Shown one piece after another: positions 16,910-24,619 of a stretch of DNA of 64,000 nucleotides (position 1 is the stretch's first letter; the number at the start of each line of letters is the position of its first letter). The stretch comes from Corallococcus caeni. GTDB taxonomy: Bacteria; Myxococcota; Myxococcia; Myxococcales; Myxococcaceae. The translations under genes and the position numbers were made by a program. The stretch spans positions 186,001 to 250,000 of the forward strand of contig NZ_BTTW01000003.1 of assembly GCF_036245865.1 (NCBI RefSeq), read 5' to 3'. Under the pieces are notes generated by a model. That model saw nothing but the letters and a program-made list of their open reading frames with translations, was not told the origin of the DNA and ran no database searches.

Positions 16910-17009
16910 GGTGGGTCTCCAGTCAGAGGGGAACGAAGACCCCCCACTGTAGAAGCCACGCACCACGTCGTCCGTGAAAAGAAACGGCCCGACCCATCAG
17001 GGCCCGGAA

Positions 17010-17753
17010 CTAGACGGAGATGAGGCCCTTGCGGATGCCCTCGGTGACGGCCTCCACGCGGTTCGTCACTTCGAGCTTCCGGTAGATGTGCTCCAGGTGC
17101 GTGCGGATGGTCGCCTTGGAGAGCGACAGCAGCCGGGCGGCCTCGCTGTTGGACACGCCCTTGGCGATGAGCTGGAGGATCTCCCGCTCCCGGTCCGACA
17201 GCGGCTTGAGCAGCGGCTCATGCGCGGACGCATCCGGGGCCGTGGCCTCCGCGGCGGACGGCGCCACGGGCAGCGGCTCGGTGGGCACGGGCGCGGTGTC
17301 CGGCTCCACGCGGAAGTGGCGCAGCAGGCGCCGCGCGAGGTTCGGCTGGATGACCGTGCCGCCCGCGCGCACCTCCTTGATGGCCTCGACGATCTTGTCC
17401 ACCGTGGCGCCCTTGAGCAGGTAGCCGGACGCGCCCGCCTTCACTGCCTCCAGGACCTTGTCCTCCTCGTCGAAGATGGTGAAGATCAGGATCTCCATCC
17501 TCGGGAAGCGCGCCTTCACCTCGCGGGTGACGTCGATGCCGCTCATGCGCGGCAGGCCCAGATCCAGGAGCAGCACGTCCGGGTTCGCGCGCTCGACCTC
17601 CTCCATCGCGGCTTCGCCCGACAGCGCGGTGCCCACGATGTCGATGTCCGGGTGGCCCTCGAAGAGGCGCAGCTGGTTCTTGAGGATCTTGGTCTGGTCC
17701 TCCACGACGAACACGCGGATGGGGAGGGGGGCGGCGCTGGAAGTCGGGTCCAC
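17010..17753 (-). CDS. NarL/LuxR-type response regulator
   Basis: 247 residues. The receiver domain (about 10-130) has acidic residues in VVEDQ, the phospho-Asp in LLLDLGLPRMSG, the Thr in IFTIFDEED and the Lys in YLLKGA. A Pro/Ala linker of about 45 residues follows. The LuxR-type helix-turn-helix is LSDREREILQLIAKGVSNSEAARLLSLSKATIRTHLEHIYRKL. It starts at GTG 21 bases after the kinase gene and is its evident partner. Target genes unknown. Confidence 0.92.
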   Translation of the reverse strand: MDPTSSAAPLPIRVFVVEDQTKILKNQLRLFEGHPDIDIVGTALSGEAAMEEVERANPDVLLLDLGLPRMSGIDVTREVKARFPRMEILIFTIFDEEDKVLEAVKAGASGYLLKGATVDKIVEAIKEVRAGGTVIQPNLARRLLRHFRVEPDTAPVPTEPLPVAPSAAEATAPDASAHEPLLKPLSDREREILQLIAKGVSNSEAARLLSLSKATIRTHLEHIYRKLEVTNRVEAVTEGIRKGLISV

Positions 17754-17774
17754 GGGGCGGATCTCCGGTGCGTG

Positions 17775-19058
17775 TCAGGCGGAAAGACAGGGAAGGGAGA
17801 AGGCCACCTGGGCTCCGGCGCCGGGCGCCGAGTCCACCACGATGGAACCCCCCAGCTTCATGGCCCGCTCACGCATGTTGAGCAGGCCGTAGTGGCCGCG
17901 CGGCGTGCGGCCCGGGTCGAAGCCCTTGCCGTTGTCGCGGACCACCAGGTGCACGCCCTCCGCGCTGAAGTCCAGGCGCACCTGGACCTCCTTCGCCTCG
18001 GCGTGCTTCGCGGCGTTGGACAGGCACTCCTGGAGGATGCGGAACAGTGCCAGCTGCGCGTCCGGGGGCAGCTTGCGCGTCAGGCCCGTGCGCTCGAAGC
18101 GGATGTCCTGCCCGGTGCGGTCGCGGAACGTCTTGACGTAGTCCTCCAGGCCCTGCGCCAGCTCGAAGTCGTCGCGCATCATCCGCAGGTTGCGGCGCAG
18201 CTCCTCAATCGACTCCTCCGCGGTGGCCTTCATCTCGCGGATCTCCGTGCGCAGCCCGTCCTCGCGCGCGAGGTTCAGGATGTACTCCGCCTGGATGATC
18301 ATCGAGGACAGGGACGCGCCCAGGCCGTCGTGGATTTCGCGCGCCAGCCGGTTGCGCTCCTCCACCACCGCCAGCTCCTTCAGGTCGCCCTGCAGGGACA
18401 CCACCTCGCGGTGCGCGGTGGCCTCGCGCTCGTTCAGGTACACGAGCACGTAGACGATGATGAAGTTGAGCCCCAGGTACCAGAGCAGCGTGAGCAGCTC
18501 CACCGCCGTCACGGAGCGGTTGAGCAGCAGATCCAACCGCGTGGTGATGGGCAGCGCCAGCAGCGGCGGCAGGATGGCCAGCGGCTTGGGGAAGAGGATG
18601 GCGAAGAGCGTGGTGAACAACAGCTGCGTCGCCAGCAGCGGACTCTGCAGACCGCCGCCCACCTGCGGCCGCGCGATGAGCACCACGGTGATGAGCAGGT
18701 CGAAGCAGAGCGACAGGTACGTCACCCACCGGCCCGCCTTCGGGTGGTCGATGACGAGCAGGTTCGCGACGCTGTAGATGAGCATCGCGAAGTAGCCCAG
18801 GAAGGAGATGGGCCCGTTGAAGCCGAAGTAGCCGCTCCACGCGGGCACCGCGAGGATGAGAAGGCCCAACGTGAGGAACATCATCCGCGCGTAGAACAGC
18901 GCGCGGGCCCGGGCGACGAAGCGGTCCTGCTCCCAGGAGGCCGCCGCCTGCTCCGCGGACACGTTGTCCGTGAGGTTGCGGCGCTCCAGCACGGCGCGGA
19001 CGCGGGCCTTCAAGTCGTGGGCCGGGTGGTCGTCGCCGGGTCGGGGGTCACTGTCCAT
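17775..19058 (-). CDS. NarL-type sensor histidine kinase
   Basis: 427 residues. A cytoplasmic N-terminus is followed by about six membrane helices (residues 55-205) forming the sensor. Then a coiled linker and a HisKA_3 dimerisation domain with the phospho-His in VEERNRLAREIHDGLGASL. The HATPase domain shows ILQECLSNAAKHAEA (N box) and VVRDNGKGFDPGRTPRGHYGLLNM (G1/G2). No periplasmic domain of size is seen, so the stimulus is probably sensed in or near the membrane. First gene of the kinase-regulator pair. Confidence 0.92.
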   Translation of the reverse strand: MDSDPRPGDDHPAHDLKARVRAVLERRNLTDNVSAEQAAASWEQDRFVARARALFYARMMFLTLGLLILAVPAWSGYFGFNGPISFLGYFAMLIYSVANLLVIDHPKAGRWVTYLSLCFDLLITVVLIARPQVGGGLQSPLLATQLLFTTLFAILFPKPLAILPPLLALPITTRLDLLLNRSVTAVELLTLLWYLGLNFIIVYVLVYLNEREATAHREVVSLQGDLKELAVVEERNRLAREIHDGLGASLSSMIIQAEYILNLAREDGLRTEIREMKATAEESIEELRRNLRMMRDDFELAQGLEDYVKTFRDRTGQDIRFERTGLTRKLPPDAQLALFRILQECLSNAAKHAEAKEVQVRLDFSAEGVHLVVRDNGKGFDPGRTPRGHYGLLNMRERAMKLGGSIVVDSAPGAGAQVAFSLPCLSA

Positions 19059-19107
19059 GCGAGCGGCAGCTTACGGGACCTTCTCCGGGAGCGGAATTCC
19101 CGGCAAG

Positions 19108-19130
19108 CCGCCAGGTCGGCATCCTGGCGG
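19108..19130 (-). terminator. Hairpin after the lipoprotein gene
   Basis: CCGCCAGG and CCTGGCGG form a perfect 8-base stem with a 7-base loop, 19 bases beyond the stop of the lipoprotein at 19149. A second short dyad (CCGGGA with TCCCGG, 19085-19103) follows. No U-run. Confidence 0.5.
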
Positions 19131-19148
19131 GTGCCGCCAGACGGCGCG

Positions 19149-19571
19149 CTACTTGGGGGCGCCTGGGTCCACGCACGCCTTCTTCGCCTCGGGCTGGCGC
19201 TCGAGGACGAAGTCCAGGCGGTCCTTCGTCTCGCCGGTGCGCTCGTCGAACAGGGGCGTGCCGCCCGCGTACATGGTGCCCTTCTGGCTGCCGTACCGGT
19301 CCAGGTTGTGGGACTTGAGCCAGCCGTCCACGCAGGCCTCCAGGGCCAGGCGGTCGCTGGCGCCCGAGTCGTAGGTCACGGCGCTCGCGTCCTTCGTGCC
19401 GGCCTCGGCGGTGGCCGTCGGGGCGGGGGCTGCGTCGCGGTCCGACTGGAGCTCCTCCTTGACGGTGCCGGTCTGAGTGGCCGCGTCGGGGCTCTCGCCG
19501 GTGTTCTTGTGGCAGCCGACAGCCAGGGACAGCAGGGTGGAAAACACGAGCGCGCCGGTCAGGTTTTTCAT
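19149..19571 (-). CDS. Hypothetical lipoprotein
   Basis: 140 residues. Signal peptide MKNLTGALVFSTLLSLAVGC with a lipobox at AVGC. The first half of the mature chain is a Thr/Ala/Asp-rich linker. The second half (LALEACVDGWLKSHNLDRYG, then PLFDERTGETKDRLDFVLERQPEAKKAC) may be a small folded domain held by two cysteines. No known family recognised. It lies upstream of the histidine kinase gene on the same strand and is divergent from the E1-like gene. Confidence 0.7.
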   Translation of the reverse strand: MKNLTGALVFSTLLSLAVGCHKNTGESPDAATQTGTVKEELQSDRDAAPAPTATAEAGTKDASAVTYDSGASDRLALEACVDGWLKSHNLDRYGSQKGTMYAGGTPLFDERTGETKDRLDFVLERQPEAKKACVDPGAPK

Positions 19572-19722
19572 ATGTCCTGGCAGGTGAGGGCCGCTTGTGA
19601 CGGCGGCGGTGGCGACAACGGGGAGAAAGGCTTCGGGGACGTCCTGAAGCTCTGAGACTCTGAAGACCAGACGTCCAGTCGCCGCACCATATTCGTTTCG
19701 TTCCTCGCGGAGCACCAGTCCC

Positions 19723-20499
19723 ATGCACGGTTCGCCGGATACCGACCACCACGCGCGCATTCCCCACGCCACCCGCATCGAACGCGCGCGCGTGCTGGTG
19801 GTGGGGGCAGGCGGCCTGGGCTGTCCGGCGTCGCTCGCCCTGGCGCAGGGTGGGGTGGGCCACCTGACGCTGGTGGATCCGGACCGGGTGGACGTGACGA
19901 ACCTGCCCCGGCAGCTCTGGCACCGCACCCAGGATGTGGGCCGCCTCAAGGCGGAGTCCGCCGCCGCCGGCCTGCTGCGCGCGTTCCCGGGCCTGAGCGT
20001 GGAGGCCCTGCCGGAGCGGCTGGACGCGGGCAACGCGGAGGCCCTCTTCCGCGAGCACGACCTGGTGGTGGACGCCACGGATGGCGTGGCCACCAAGTTC
20101 TTCCTGTCGGACGTGGCGGTGCTCACCGGCGTGCCGCTGGTGTACGGCGGCGTGCTGCGCATGCACGGACAGGCCCTGCGCATCGACCCGGGCGGCCCGT
20201 GCCTGCGCTGCCTCTACGAGGACGTGCCGCCCCCGGACGCGGTGCCCACGTGCGCGCAGGCGGGCGTGTTGGGCGCGATGGCGGGGCTCATCGGCGCGGT
20301 GCAGGCGCTGCTCGCGCTGGAGCTTCTGGCGGGCGCGGCGACGGGGCCGCGGGGCCAGGCCATGCTGCACGTGCTCGACGGCGAGACGCTGGAGGGGCGC
20401 ACGGTGAAGGTGACGCGCGCGCCCGGCTGCCCGGGGTGCGCCATCCAGTCGCTGCCCCCGTTCCCCTCGTCCCAGGAGGACACCGCATGCCCGACGTGA
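19723..20499 (+). CDS. E1-like adenylyltransferase (ThiF/MoeB/HesA family)
   Basis: 258 residues. Adenylating core present: Rossmann motif GAGGLG at about residues 28-33, DPDRVDVTNLPRQLWH (Asp, Asn and Arg of the ATP site), the Lys in GRLKAES, DATDG, zinc pairs CLRC and CPGC, and the family Cys in PTCAQAGVLG. It should adenylate the C-terminal GG of the ubiquitin-fold carrier encoded two genes downstream. Unusually, the N-terminal RYxRQ helix that supplies an arginine to the partner subunit's ATP site in MoeB is missing; that helix is found in the degenerate paralogue at 21013. First gene of a five-gene run with overlapping or closely spaced ends. Confidence 0.9.
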   Translation: MHGSPDTDHHARIPHATRIERARVLVVGAGGLGCPASLALAQGGVGHLTLVDPDRVDVTNLPRQLWHRTQDVGRLKAESAAAGLLRAFPGLSVEALPERLDAGNAEALFREHDLVVDATDGVATKFFLSDVAVLTGVPLVYGGVLRMHGQALRIDPGGPCLRCLYEDVPPPDAVPTCAQAGVLGAMAGLIGAVQALLALELLAGAATGPRGQAMLHVLDGETLEGRTVKVTRAPGCPGCAIQSLPPFPSSQEDTACPT

Positions 20500-20726
20500 C
20501 GGCGACGTTGGACATCACCCGCGAGGTGTGTCCGATGACCTACGTGCGCACCAAGCTGAAGCTGGAGTCGCTGCCCCCGGACACGCTGCTGGAGGTGCTG
20601 CTCAAGGGCGACGAGCCCCTGAAGAACGTGCCTCGCAGCGCGAAGGACGAGGGCCACGACGTGGTGTCCCTGGATCCGCGCGGGGACGGCACGCACCGGT
20701 TGATCATCCGCAAGCGGGGGAAATGA
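20487..20726 (+). CDS. TusA-family sulfur carrier protein
   Basis: 79 residues. The TusA signature is LDITREVCPMTYVRTKLKLE, with the persulfide-carrying Cys in REVCPM; GDEPLKNVPRSAKDEGHDV is the typical middle. TusA proteins relay sulfur as persulfide from cysteine desulfurases. Here it is embedded between an E1-like enzyme and a ThiS/MoaD-like protein, so it probably donates sulfur for the carrier's thiocarboxylate. Its start lies inside the E1 gene (overlap 13 bases) after CCCAGGAGG. Confidence 0.9.
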   Translation: MPDVTATLDITREVCPMTYVRTKLKLESLPPDTLLEVLLKGDEPLKNVPRSAKDEGHDVVSLDPRGDGTHRLIIRKRGK

Positions 20727-20730
20727 GCCT

Positions 20731-21003
20731 ATGGCCACGATTCGCATTCCGACGCCCATGAGGACGCTCACGCGCAACCAGGCCGAGGTCCAGGCCACCG
20801 GCGCCACCGTGGGCGAAGTGCTGCGCGACCTGGAAGCGCGCTTCCCCGGCATGGGCGCGCGCCTCTTCGACGACAAGGGCGCCGTGCGCCGGTACGTGAA
20901 CATCTTCCTCAACGAGGAGGACGTGCGCGCGCTCAAGGCCCTGGACACGCCGGTGAAGGACGCGGACCGCATCACCCTCATCCCGGCCATGGCGGGGGGC
21001 TGA
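20731..21003 (+). CDS. Ubiquitin-fold sulfur carrier (MoaD/ThiS family)
   Basis: 90 residues. Beta-grasp protein: ATIRIPTPMRTLT, VGEVLRDLEARFPGMGARL, VRRYVNIFLNEEDVRAL and a C-terminal DRITLIPAMAGG. The chain ends exactly at GG, the form that is adenylated and turned into a thiocarboxylate, so no proteolytic trimming is needed. The sequence resembles the CysO-type carrier of cysteine biosynthesis. It starts 4 bases after tusA. Partner enzymes are the E1-like proteins and TusA alongside. Confidence 0.9.
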   Translation: MATIRIPTPMRTLTRNQAEVQATGATVGEVLRDLEARFPGMGARLFDDKGAVRRYVNIFLNEEDVRALKALDTPVKDADRITLIPAMAGG

Positions 21004-21012
21004 AGGAGCATC

Positions 21013-21645
21013 ATGGCGCTGCGCGAGGATCAGATTCTCCGCTACTCCCGGCAGATCCTCCTGCGGGACGTGGGCGGGCGCGGGCAGGAGGCCCTGCTGT
21101 CGGGCGGCGCGCGCGTGGACGGGCTGGGCGCGTCCGGCCTCACCGCCACGGCGTACCTGGCCGGCGGCGGCACCCCGGTGACGGGCGTGGGCTCGCTGAC
21201 CATGGGGCCCTGGTCGCCGGGGTTCCTTGCGTCAGCGGGAGACGTGGGCCAGCCCGTGGCGGAGGTGCTGGCGCGCGTGGTGCCGGAGGTGAACCCGGAC
21301 GCGGTGGGCACGCCGGGCGGCGGACTGCTCGCGGAGCTGCCGGCGGCCTGGAGCGGCGAGGCCCCCTGGGTCGCGCTGGGCGGTGACGGCGCGCGCGGCG
21401 CGGTGGTGTTCCGGGGCAGGGACGGCTGCGTCTGGTGCTTCGGAGAGACGGTGCGCCACCTGGGCACGCCGCCGGACGGGGCGATGGGCGTGGCCCTGGG
21501 AGCCCTGGGCGCCCTGGTGTTCCAGCGGCTGCGGCTGGGGATGGGCCCGTCGCTGGGCGGCAGGTGGTTGAGCGCGCCGGGCGCGATGACGGACCTGGAG
21601 CCGCGCCGGTGCTCGCGCTGCGCGGCGGCGGAAGCGAAGCCCTGA
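21013..21645 (+). CDS. Degenerate E1-like protein, possible regulatory subunit
   Basis: 210 residues. It opens with REDQILRYSRQILLRDVGG, the N-terminal helix of MoeB/ThiF enzymes, in which Arg13 aligns with MoeB Arg14, the residue that reaches into the partner subunit's ATP site. The Rossmann loop has become DGLGASG, and the downstream ATP residues (DxD, NLxRQ, K) cannot be found. The C-terminal zinc pairs CVWC and CSRC are kept. It is therefore probably unable to adenylate but may pair with the active E1 encoded upstream, as APPBP1 does with UBA3. Overlaps the JAMM gene by 37 bases. Confidence 0.78.
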   Translation: MALREDQILRYSRQILLRDVGGRGQEALLSGGARVDGLGASGLTATAYLAGGGTPVTGVGSLTMGPWSPGFLASAGDVGQPVAEVLARVVPEVNPDAVGTPGGGLLAELPAAWSGEAPWVALGGDGARGAVVFRGRDGCVWCFGETVRHLGTPPDGAMGVALGALGALVFQRLRLGMGPSLGGRWLSAPGAMTDLEPRRCSRCAAAEAKP

Positions 21646-22097
21646 TCCACCCCCTCCCACCCGAAGTGCTCACCCGGATGATCCGCCACCTGGAGGCCGC
21701 CTGGCCCCAGGAAGGCTGCGGCGTGATCCTCCGGAGCGGGGAAGGCGAGGTTGGATCATGGCGGGTCGTCCCCCTGCCCAACGCCTCCCCCACGCCGCGC
21801 GTCGCCTACGCCTTCGCACCAGAGCCCTGGCTCCAGGTCTGCCTGGACGCGGACGCACGCGAGGAGGAGGTGGCTTGTGTCTTCCACTCGCACGTGGACG
21901 CGCCCGCGGTGTTCTCCAGTGAAGACCGGCGCCAGGCCGCTCCAGCGGGAATCGCGCTCCTGCCCCAGGTGTCATATATCGTAGTCGCCATACGCGGAGG
22001 CCGGGCAGCCTCCGCCTCCCAGTCGGTTTGGAGCACGGGGGGTTTTCAGACTGTTCCGCTTCCATTGGCGGATTTCAGGTTTGAAAAACCCGTGTAA
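21609..22097 (+). CDS. JAMM/MPN metalloprotease (Mec-like)
   Basis: 162 residues. The zinc-protease motif is complete: the upstream Glu in PQEGCGVIL, then HSH-x7-S-x2-D in FHSHVDAPAVFSSED. In actinobacteria such a protease (Mec) releases cysteine from the carrier CysO; others cut ubiquitin-fold fusions. The GTG start at 21609 is chosen because GGAG at 21597-21600 sits 8 bases before it and the first JAMM strand needs the residues ahead of MIRHLEAAW. The gene overlaps the degenerate E1 and ends the cluster. A cysteine synthase of CysM type is not present in the window. Confidence 0.85.
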   Translation: MLALRGGGSEALIHPLPPEVLTRMIRHLEAAWPQEGCGVILRSGEGEVGSWRVVPLPNASPTPRVAYAFAPEPWLQVCLDADAREEEVACVFHSHVDAPAVFSSEDRRQAAPAGIALLPQVSYIVVAIRGGRAASASQSVWSTGGFQTVPLPLADFRFEKPV

Positions 22098-22123
22098 GGG
22101 CGGGAACTTGCCCGGCGACCAAC

Positions 22124-22143
22124 CCCACCTGCGGAAAGGTGGG
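22124..22143 (+). terminator. Short hairpin after the JAMM gene
   Basis: CCCACCT and AGGTGGG form a perfect 7-base stem with a 6-base loop, 27 bases after the JAMM stop and just before a promoter. There is no U-run; it may end the E1-JAMM transcript. Confidence 0.45.
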
Positions 22144-22149
22144 TCCGAA

Positions 22150-22179
22150 TTGTCAAGTGACCGGGTTATCGTCTATAAA
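22150..22179 (+). promoter_or_regulatory. Sigma70-type promoter for the APS kinase gene
   Basis: TTGTCA (22150-22155) and TATAAA (22174-22179) are separated by 18 bases, close to consensus and in an unusually AT-rich patch for this window. It would give a leader of about 70 bases before the ATG at 22255, so the kinase is probably transcribed separately from the E1-JAMM genes. Confidence 0.6.
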
Positions 22180-22254
22180 GCGGCGGTCAATTGGATCTGC
22201 CGCGTCCCACGCCGCGTGCAAGAAGCGCTCCGGACGCAGGGAGTTTGAACCCTT

Positions 22255-23025
22255 ATGGCCCCCAACACTGGTTTCACCCTCTGGCTGACCGGCATGTCCG
22301 GGACCGGGAAGAGCACGACGGCCGCCTACATCGCGGCGCGCCTCCGGCAGGTCGGACGCAACGTGGAGGTCCTCGATGAGGGCGAACTCCAGAACGACCT
22401 GTGGGCCGGCATCGGCGACACCAAGGACGAGCGCAACATGGTCGTGCGCCGCCTGGGCTTCGTCGCCGGCCTGCTCGCGCGCAACGGCACGGCCGTGCTC
22501 GTCCCCTGCGTGAGCCCCTACAAGTCGAGCCGTGAGGAAGTGCGCCGCTCGGTGGGCAAGTACGTGGAGGTCTACGTCGACTGCCCCACGGAGAAGCTCA
22601 TCGAGCGCGACACCACCGGCAAGTACAAGAAGGCGCTCAACGGCGAGATCCCGAACTTCATCGGCATCACGGAGCCCTACGAGCCGCCCACCTCCCCGGA
22701 GGTGACCATCTACTCCGACACGGAGTCGGTGGAGGACGGCGGCACGAAGATCTTCCAGGCCCTGCTGGACCTGGGCCTGATGACGACGGACGAGCTGAAG
22801 ATCATCACCGGCAAGAAGATGAAGGCCAACCCGCTGCCGGCGAAGAAGGCCCGCCGCGACGAGGAGGAGGCCCCCGCCCGGGTCGCCGCCGTGAAGGCCG
22901 CGAAGACGCCCAAGGCGGACAAGGGCTCCAAGGGCGCCAAGGCGCGTCCGGCCACCCGCGCCGCCCGCGTGGGCAAGCCGGCCCCCGCCGCGAAGAAGAA
23001 GACCGCGAAGGGCAAGGGCCGCTAG
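22255..23025 (+). CDS. Adenylylsulfate (APS) kinase with basic C-terminal tail
   Basis: 256 residues. P-loop GMSGTGKST near the start, VEVLDEGELQNDLW, RRLGFVAGLLARNG, VPCVSPYKSSREEVR and VDCPTEKLIERD match the APS kinase family, which phosphorylates APS to PAPS. Beyond about residue 185 comes a 70-residue Lys/Ala/Arg/Pro tail (AARVGKPAPAAKKKTAKGKG at the end) like histone-H1 tails, absent from ordinary APS kinases. DEGE replaces the common DGD motif, so a related nucleotide kinase cannot be excluded. Position next to sulfur-transfer genes fits sulfate assimilation. Confidence 0.85.
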   Translation: MAPNTGFTLWLTGMSGTGKSTTAAYIAARLRQVGRNVEVLDEGELQNDLWAGIGDTKDERNMVVRRLGFVAGLLARNGTAVLVPCVSPYKSSREEVRRSVGKYVEVYVDCPTEKLIERDTTGKYKKALNGEIPNFIGITEPYEPPTSPEVTIYSDTESVEDGGTKIFQALLDLGLMTTDELKIITGKKMKANPLPAKKARRDEEEAPARVAAVKAAKTPKADKGSKGAKARPATRAARVGKPAPAAKKKTAKGKGR

Positions 23026-23052
23026 GGCCCCGCCGTCGTCCCCTGACTGTCG

Positions 23053-23106
23053 AAGGGCTCCAGGTTGCCCGCGCGATGCGCGTGCAATCCGGGGCCCTTC
23101 CGTTTT
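23053..23106 (+). terminator. Rho-independent terminator after APS kinase gene
   Basis: AAGGGCTCC (23053-23061) pairs with GGGGCCCTT (23091-23099), one G-U pair, enclosing a second small stem CGCGC/GCGCG. CCGTTTTA follows, giving one of the few T-rich tails in the window. Confidence 0.6.
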
Positions 23107-23117
23107 AGGAGTCCCCC

Positions 23118-24020
23118 ATGCTGAGCCCCGAGCGGATTGAAGCCCTCTGTGAAGCGTCCCGCCCCAAGCTGGAGGCGATGCGCGAAGCCCTGCGCGCCCA
23201 CGGCAGCGCGCTGGTGGCGTTCTCCGGAGGCGTGGACTCCACCTTCGTCCTCCAGGTCGCGGTGGAGGTGCTGGGCGAGCGCGCCCTGGCGCTCACCGCG
23301 CTGTCCGCCTCCGTCGCCCCGGAGGAGGAGCGCGAGGCGCGCGAGCTGGCGGCCCGCCTGGGCGCCCGGCACGTCGTCGTCTCCAGCAACGAGCTGGCGA
23401 ACCCCAACTACGCCGCCAACCCCACCAACCGCTGCTACTTCTGCAAGACGGAGCTGTACGACCTCTGCGAGGCGAAGCGCGCGGAGCTGGGCCTCTCCGT
23501 GGTGCTGGACGGCTTCAACGCGGACGACTTCAAGGATCACCGCCCCGGCCACAAGGCCGCGAAGGAGCACCAGGTGTCGTCCCCCCTGGCGCAGGCGGGG
23601 CTCACCAAGGATGAGATCCGCGCGTGGAGCCGCAAGCTGGGGCTGCCCACCTGGGACAAGCCGCAGATGGCGTGCCTGGCGTCGCGCATCCCCTACGGCA
23701 CGTCCGTGACGCGCGACCGGCTCCTGCAGATCGCCGCCGCGGAGTCGGAGCTGCGCGCCCTGGACTTCAAGCAGTTCCGCGTGCGCTACCACCAGGACGT
23801 GGCGCGCATCGAGCTGGCCAGCGAGGAGTACCCGCGCTTCTTCGAGGCCGGCATCCGCGAGCGGATCAACGGCGCCTTCAAGTCCCTGGGCTTCAAGTTC
23901 GTGGCCCTGGACCTGGAGCCCTTCCGCTCCGGCCGCCTCAACGAGGCCGCCGGCATCACCCCCGCGGCCGGGGCAGGGCAGGGGCACTCCGAGGGCTTCA
24001 AGCTCCCGGTGGTGGGGTGA
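23118..24020 (+). CDS. larE: LarE, ATP-dependent sulfur transferase
   Basis: 300 residues. PP-loop SGGVDST near residue 37, then NRCYFCKTELYDLC, DGFNADDFKDHRPG and MACLASRIPYG, all typical of LarE, which activates the carboxylate of the nickel-pincer cofactor precursor with ATP and transfers sulfur. The Cys in MACLASR matches the sacrificial cysteine; CYFC adds two more, the pattern expected of the three-cysteine, iron-sulfur type that is not self-consumed. larB, larC and lactate racemase are not in the window. AGGAGT precedes the ATG. It is coupled to the next gene by a GTGA overlap. Confidence 0.9.
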   Translation: MLSPERIEALCEASRPKLEAMREALRAHGSALVAFSGGVDSTFVLQVAVEVLGERALALTALSASVAPEEEREARELAARLGARHVVVSSNELANPNYAANPTNRCYFCKTELYDLCEAKRAELGLSVVLDGFNADDFKDHRPGHKAAKEHQVSSPLAQAGLTKDEIRAWSRKLGLPTWDKPQMACLASRIPYGTSVTRDRLLQIAAAESELRALDFKQFRVRYHQDVARIELASEEYPRFFEAGIRERINGAFKSLGFKFVALDLEPFRSGRLNEAAGITPAAGAGQGHSEGFKLPVVG

Positions 24021-24550
24021 AGGGCCTCCCCTCCGTCCTGATCCTCTTGAGTCTGGCCGCTGGCCCCGCCGCCGCCGCGGAGTTCGTGGACGACGGGCCC
24101 TACGCGCGGCAGCGCTCGCTGATCCTCACGGTGGGGCCCGGCGTCACGTACACCGAACGGATCAGCGGCACCTCCGCCGTGACCGGGCTCGCCGGGCACC
24201 TGGACCTGGGGGTGGGCCTCACCGTCGGCTACGAGGGGGACGAGGTGTTCCTCCTCGCGCGCGGCAGCACCGGCCGCCCTGGGGAGGCGCTGGCGCTGAT
24301 CACCGGCTACCGCAGCGTCTTCGGATCCGAGTCCTGGCGGACCTTCTTTGATCTCGGCGTTTCCGTGCGTCCGATTTCTGGGCCGTGGCTGGGGCCTCGC
24401 ATAGGGTTCGGCGCCAGACACACCCTCTCGGATCATTTCGCGCTGTACGGCGGGCTCGGCTTCACGTTCGGGTTCGGCTCCGGACTGCGCGCGGACACCG
24501 AGCTCTTCACCGGGTTGCAGTGGATCATCCCGGTGGGTTCGGCCTCGTAG
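24017..24550 (+). CDS. Small secreted beta-barrel-like protein
   Basis: 177 residues. Signal peptide MKGLPSVLILLSLAAGPAAA. The mature chain has alternating strands with Gly and aromatic residues (LILTVGPGVTYTERI, HLDLGVGLTVGYEG, LYGGLGFTFGFGSG and LFTGLQWIIPVG), as in small outer-membrane barrels. The GTG start overlaps the larE stop. Translational coupling to larE may be accidental; nothing suggests a sulfur role. Confidence 0.7.
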   Translation: MKGLPSVLILLSLAAGPAAAAEFVDDGPYARQRSLILTVGPGVTYTERISGTSAVTGLAGHLDLGVGLTVGYEGDEVFLLARGSTGRPGEALALITGYRSVFGSESWRTFFDLGVSVRPISGPWLGPRIGFGARHTLSDHFALYGGLGFTFGFGSGLRADTELFTGLQWIIPVGSAS

Positions 24551-24619
24551 GTTGTTTTCTTGAGGTTGTCCGACATTGTGAGAGGGTGTGTGCATCTGTC
24601 GGAGGCCACGCACTTGGAC

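Noticed and set aside
19723-22097. The E1/ubiquitin-fold/JAMM genes as an antiphage conjugation system (Bil or type II CBASS-like).
   Set aside because: No E2-like protein, effector or nucleotidyltransferase is nearby, TusA is part of the set, and the flanking genes are sulfur genes.
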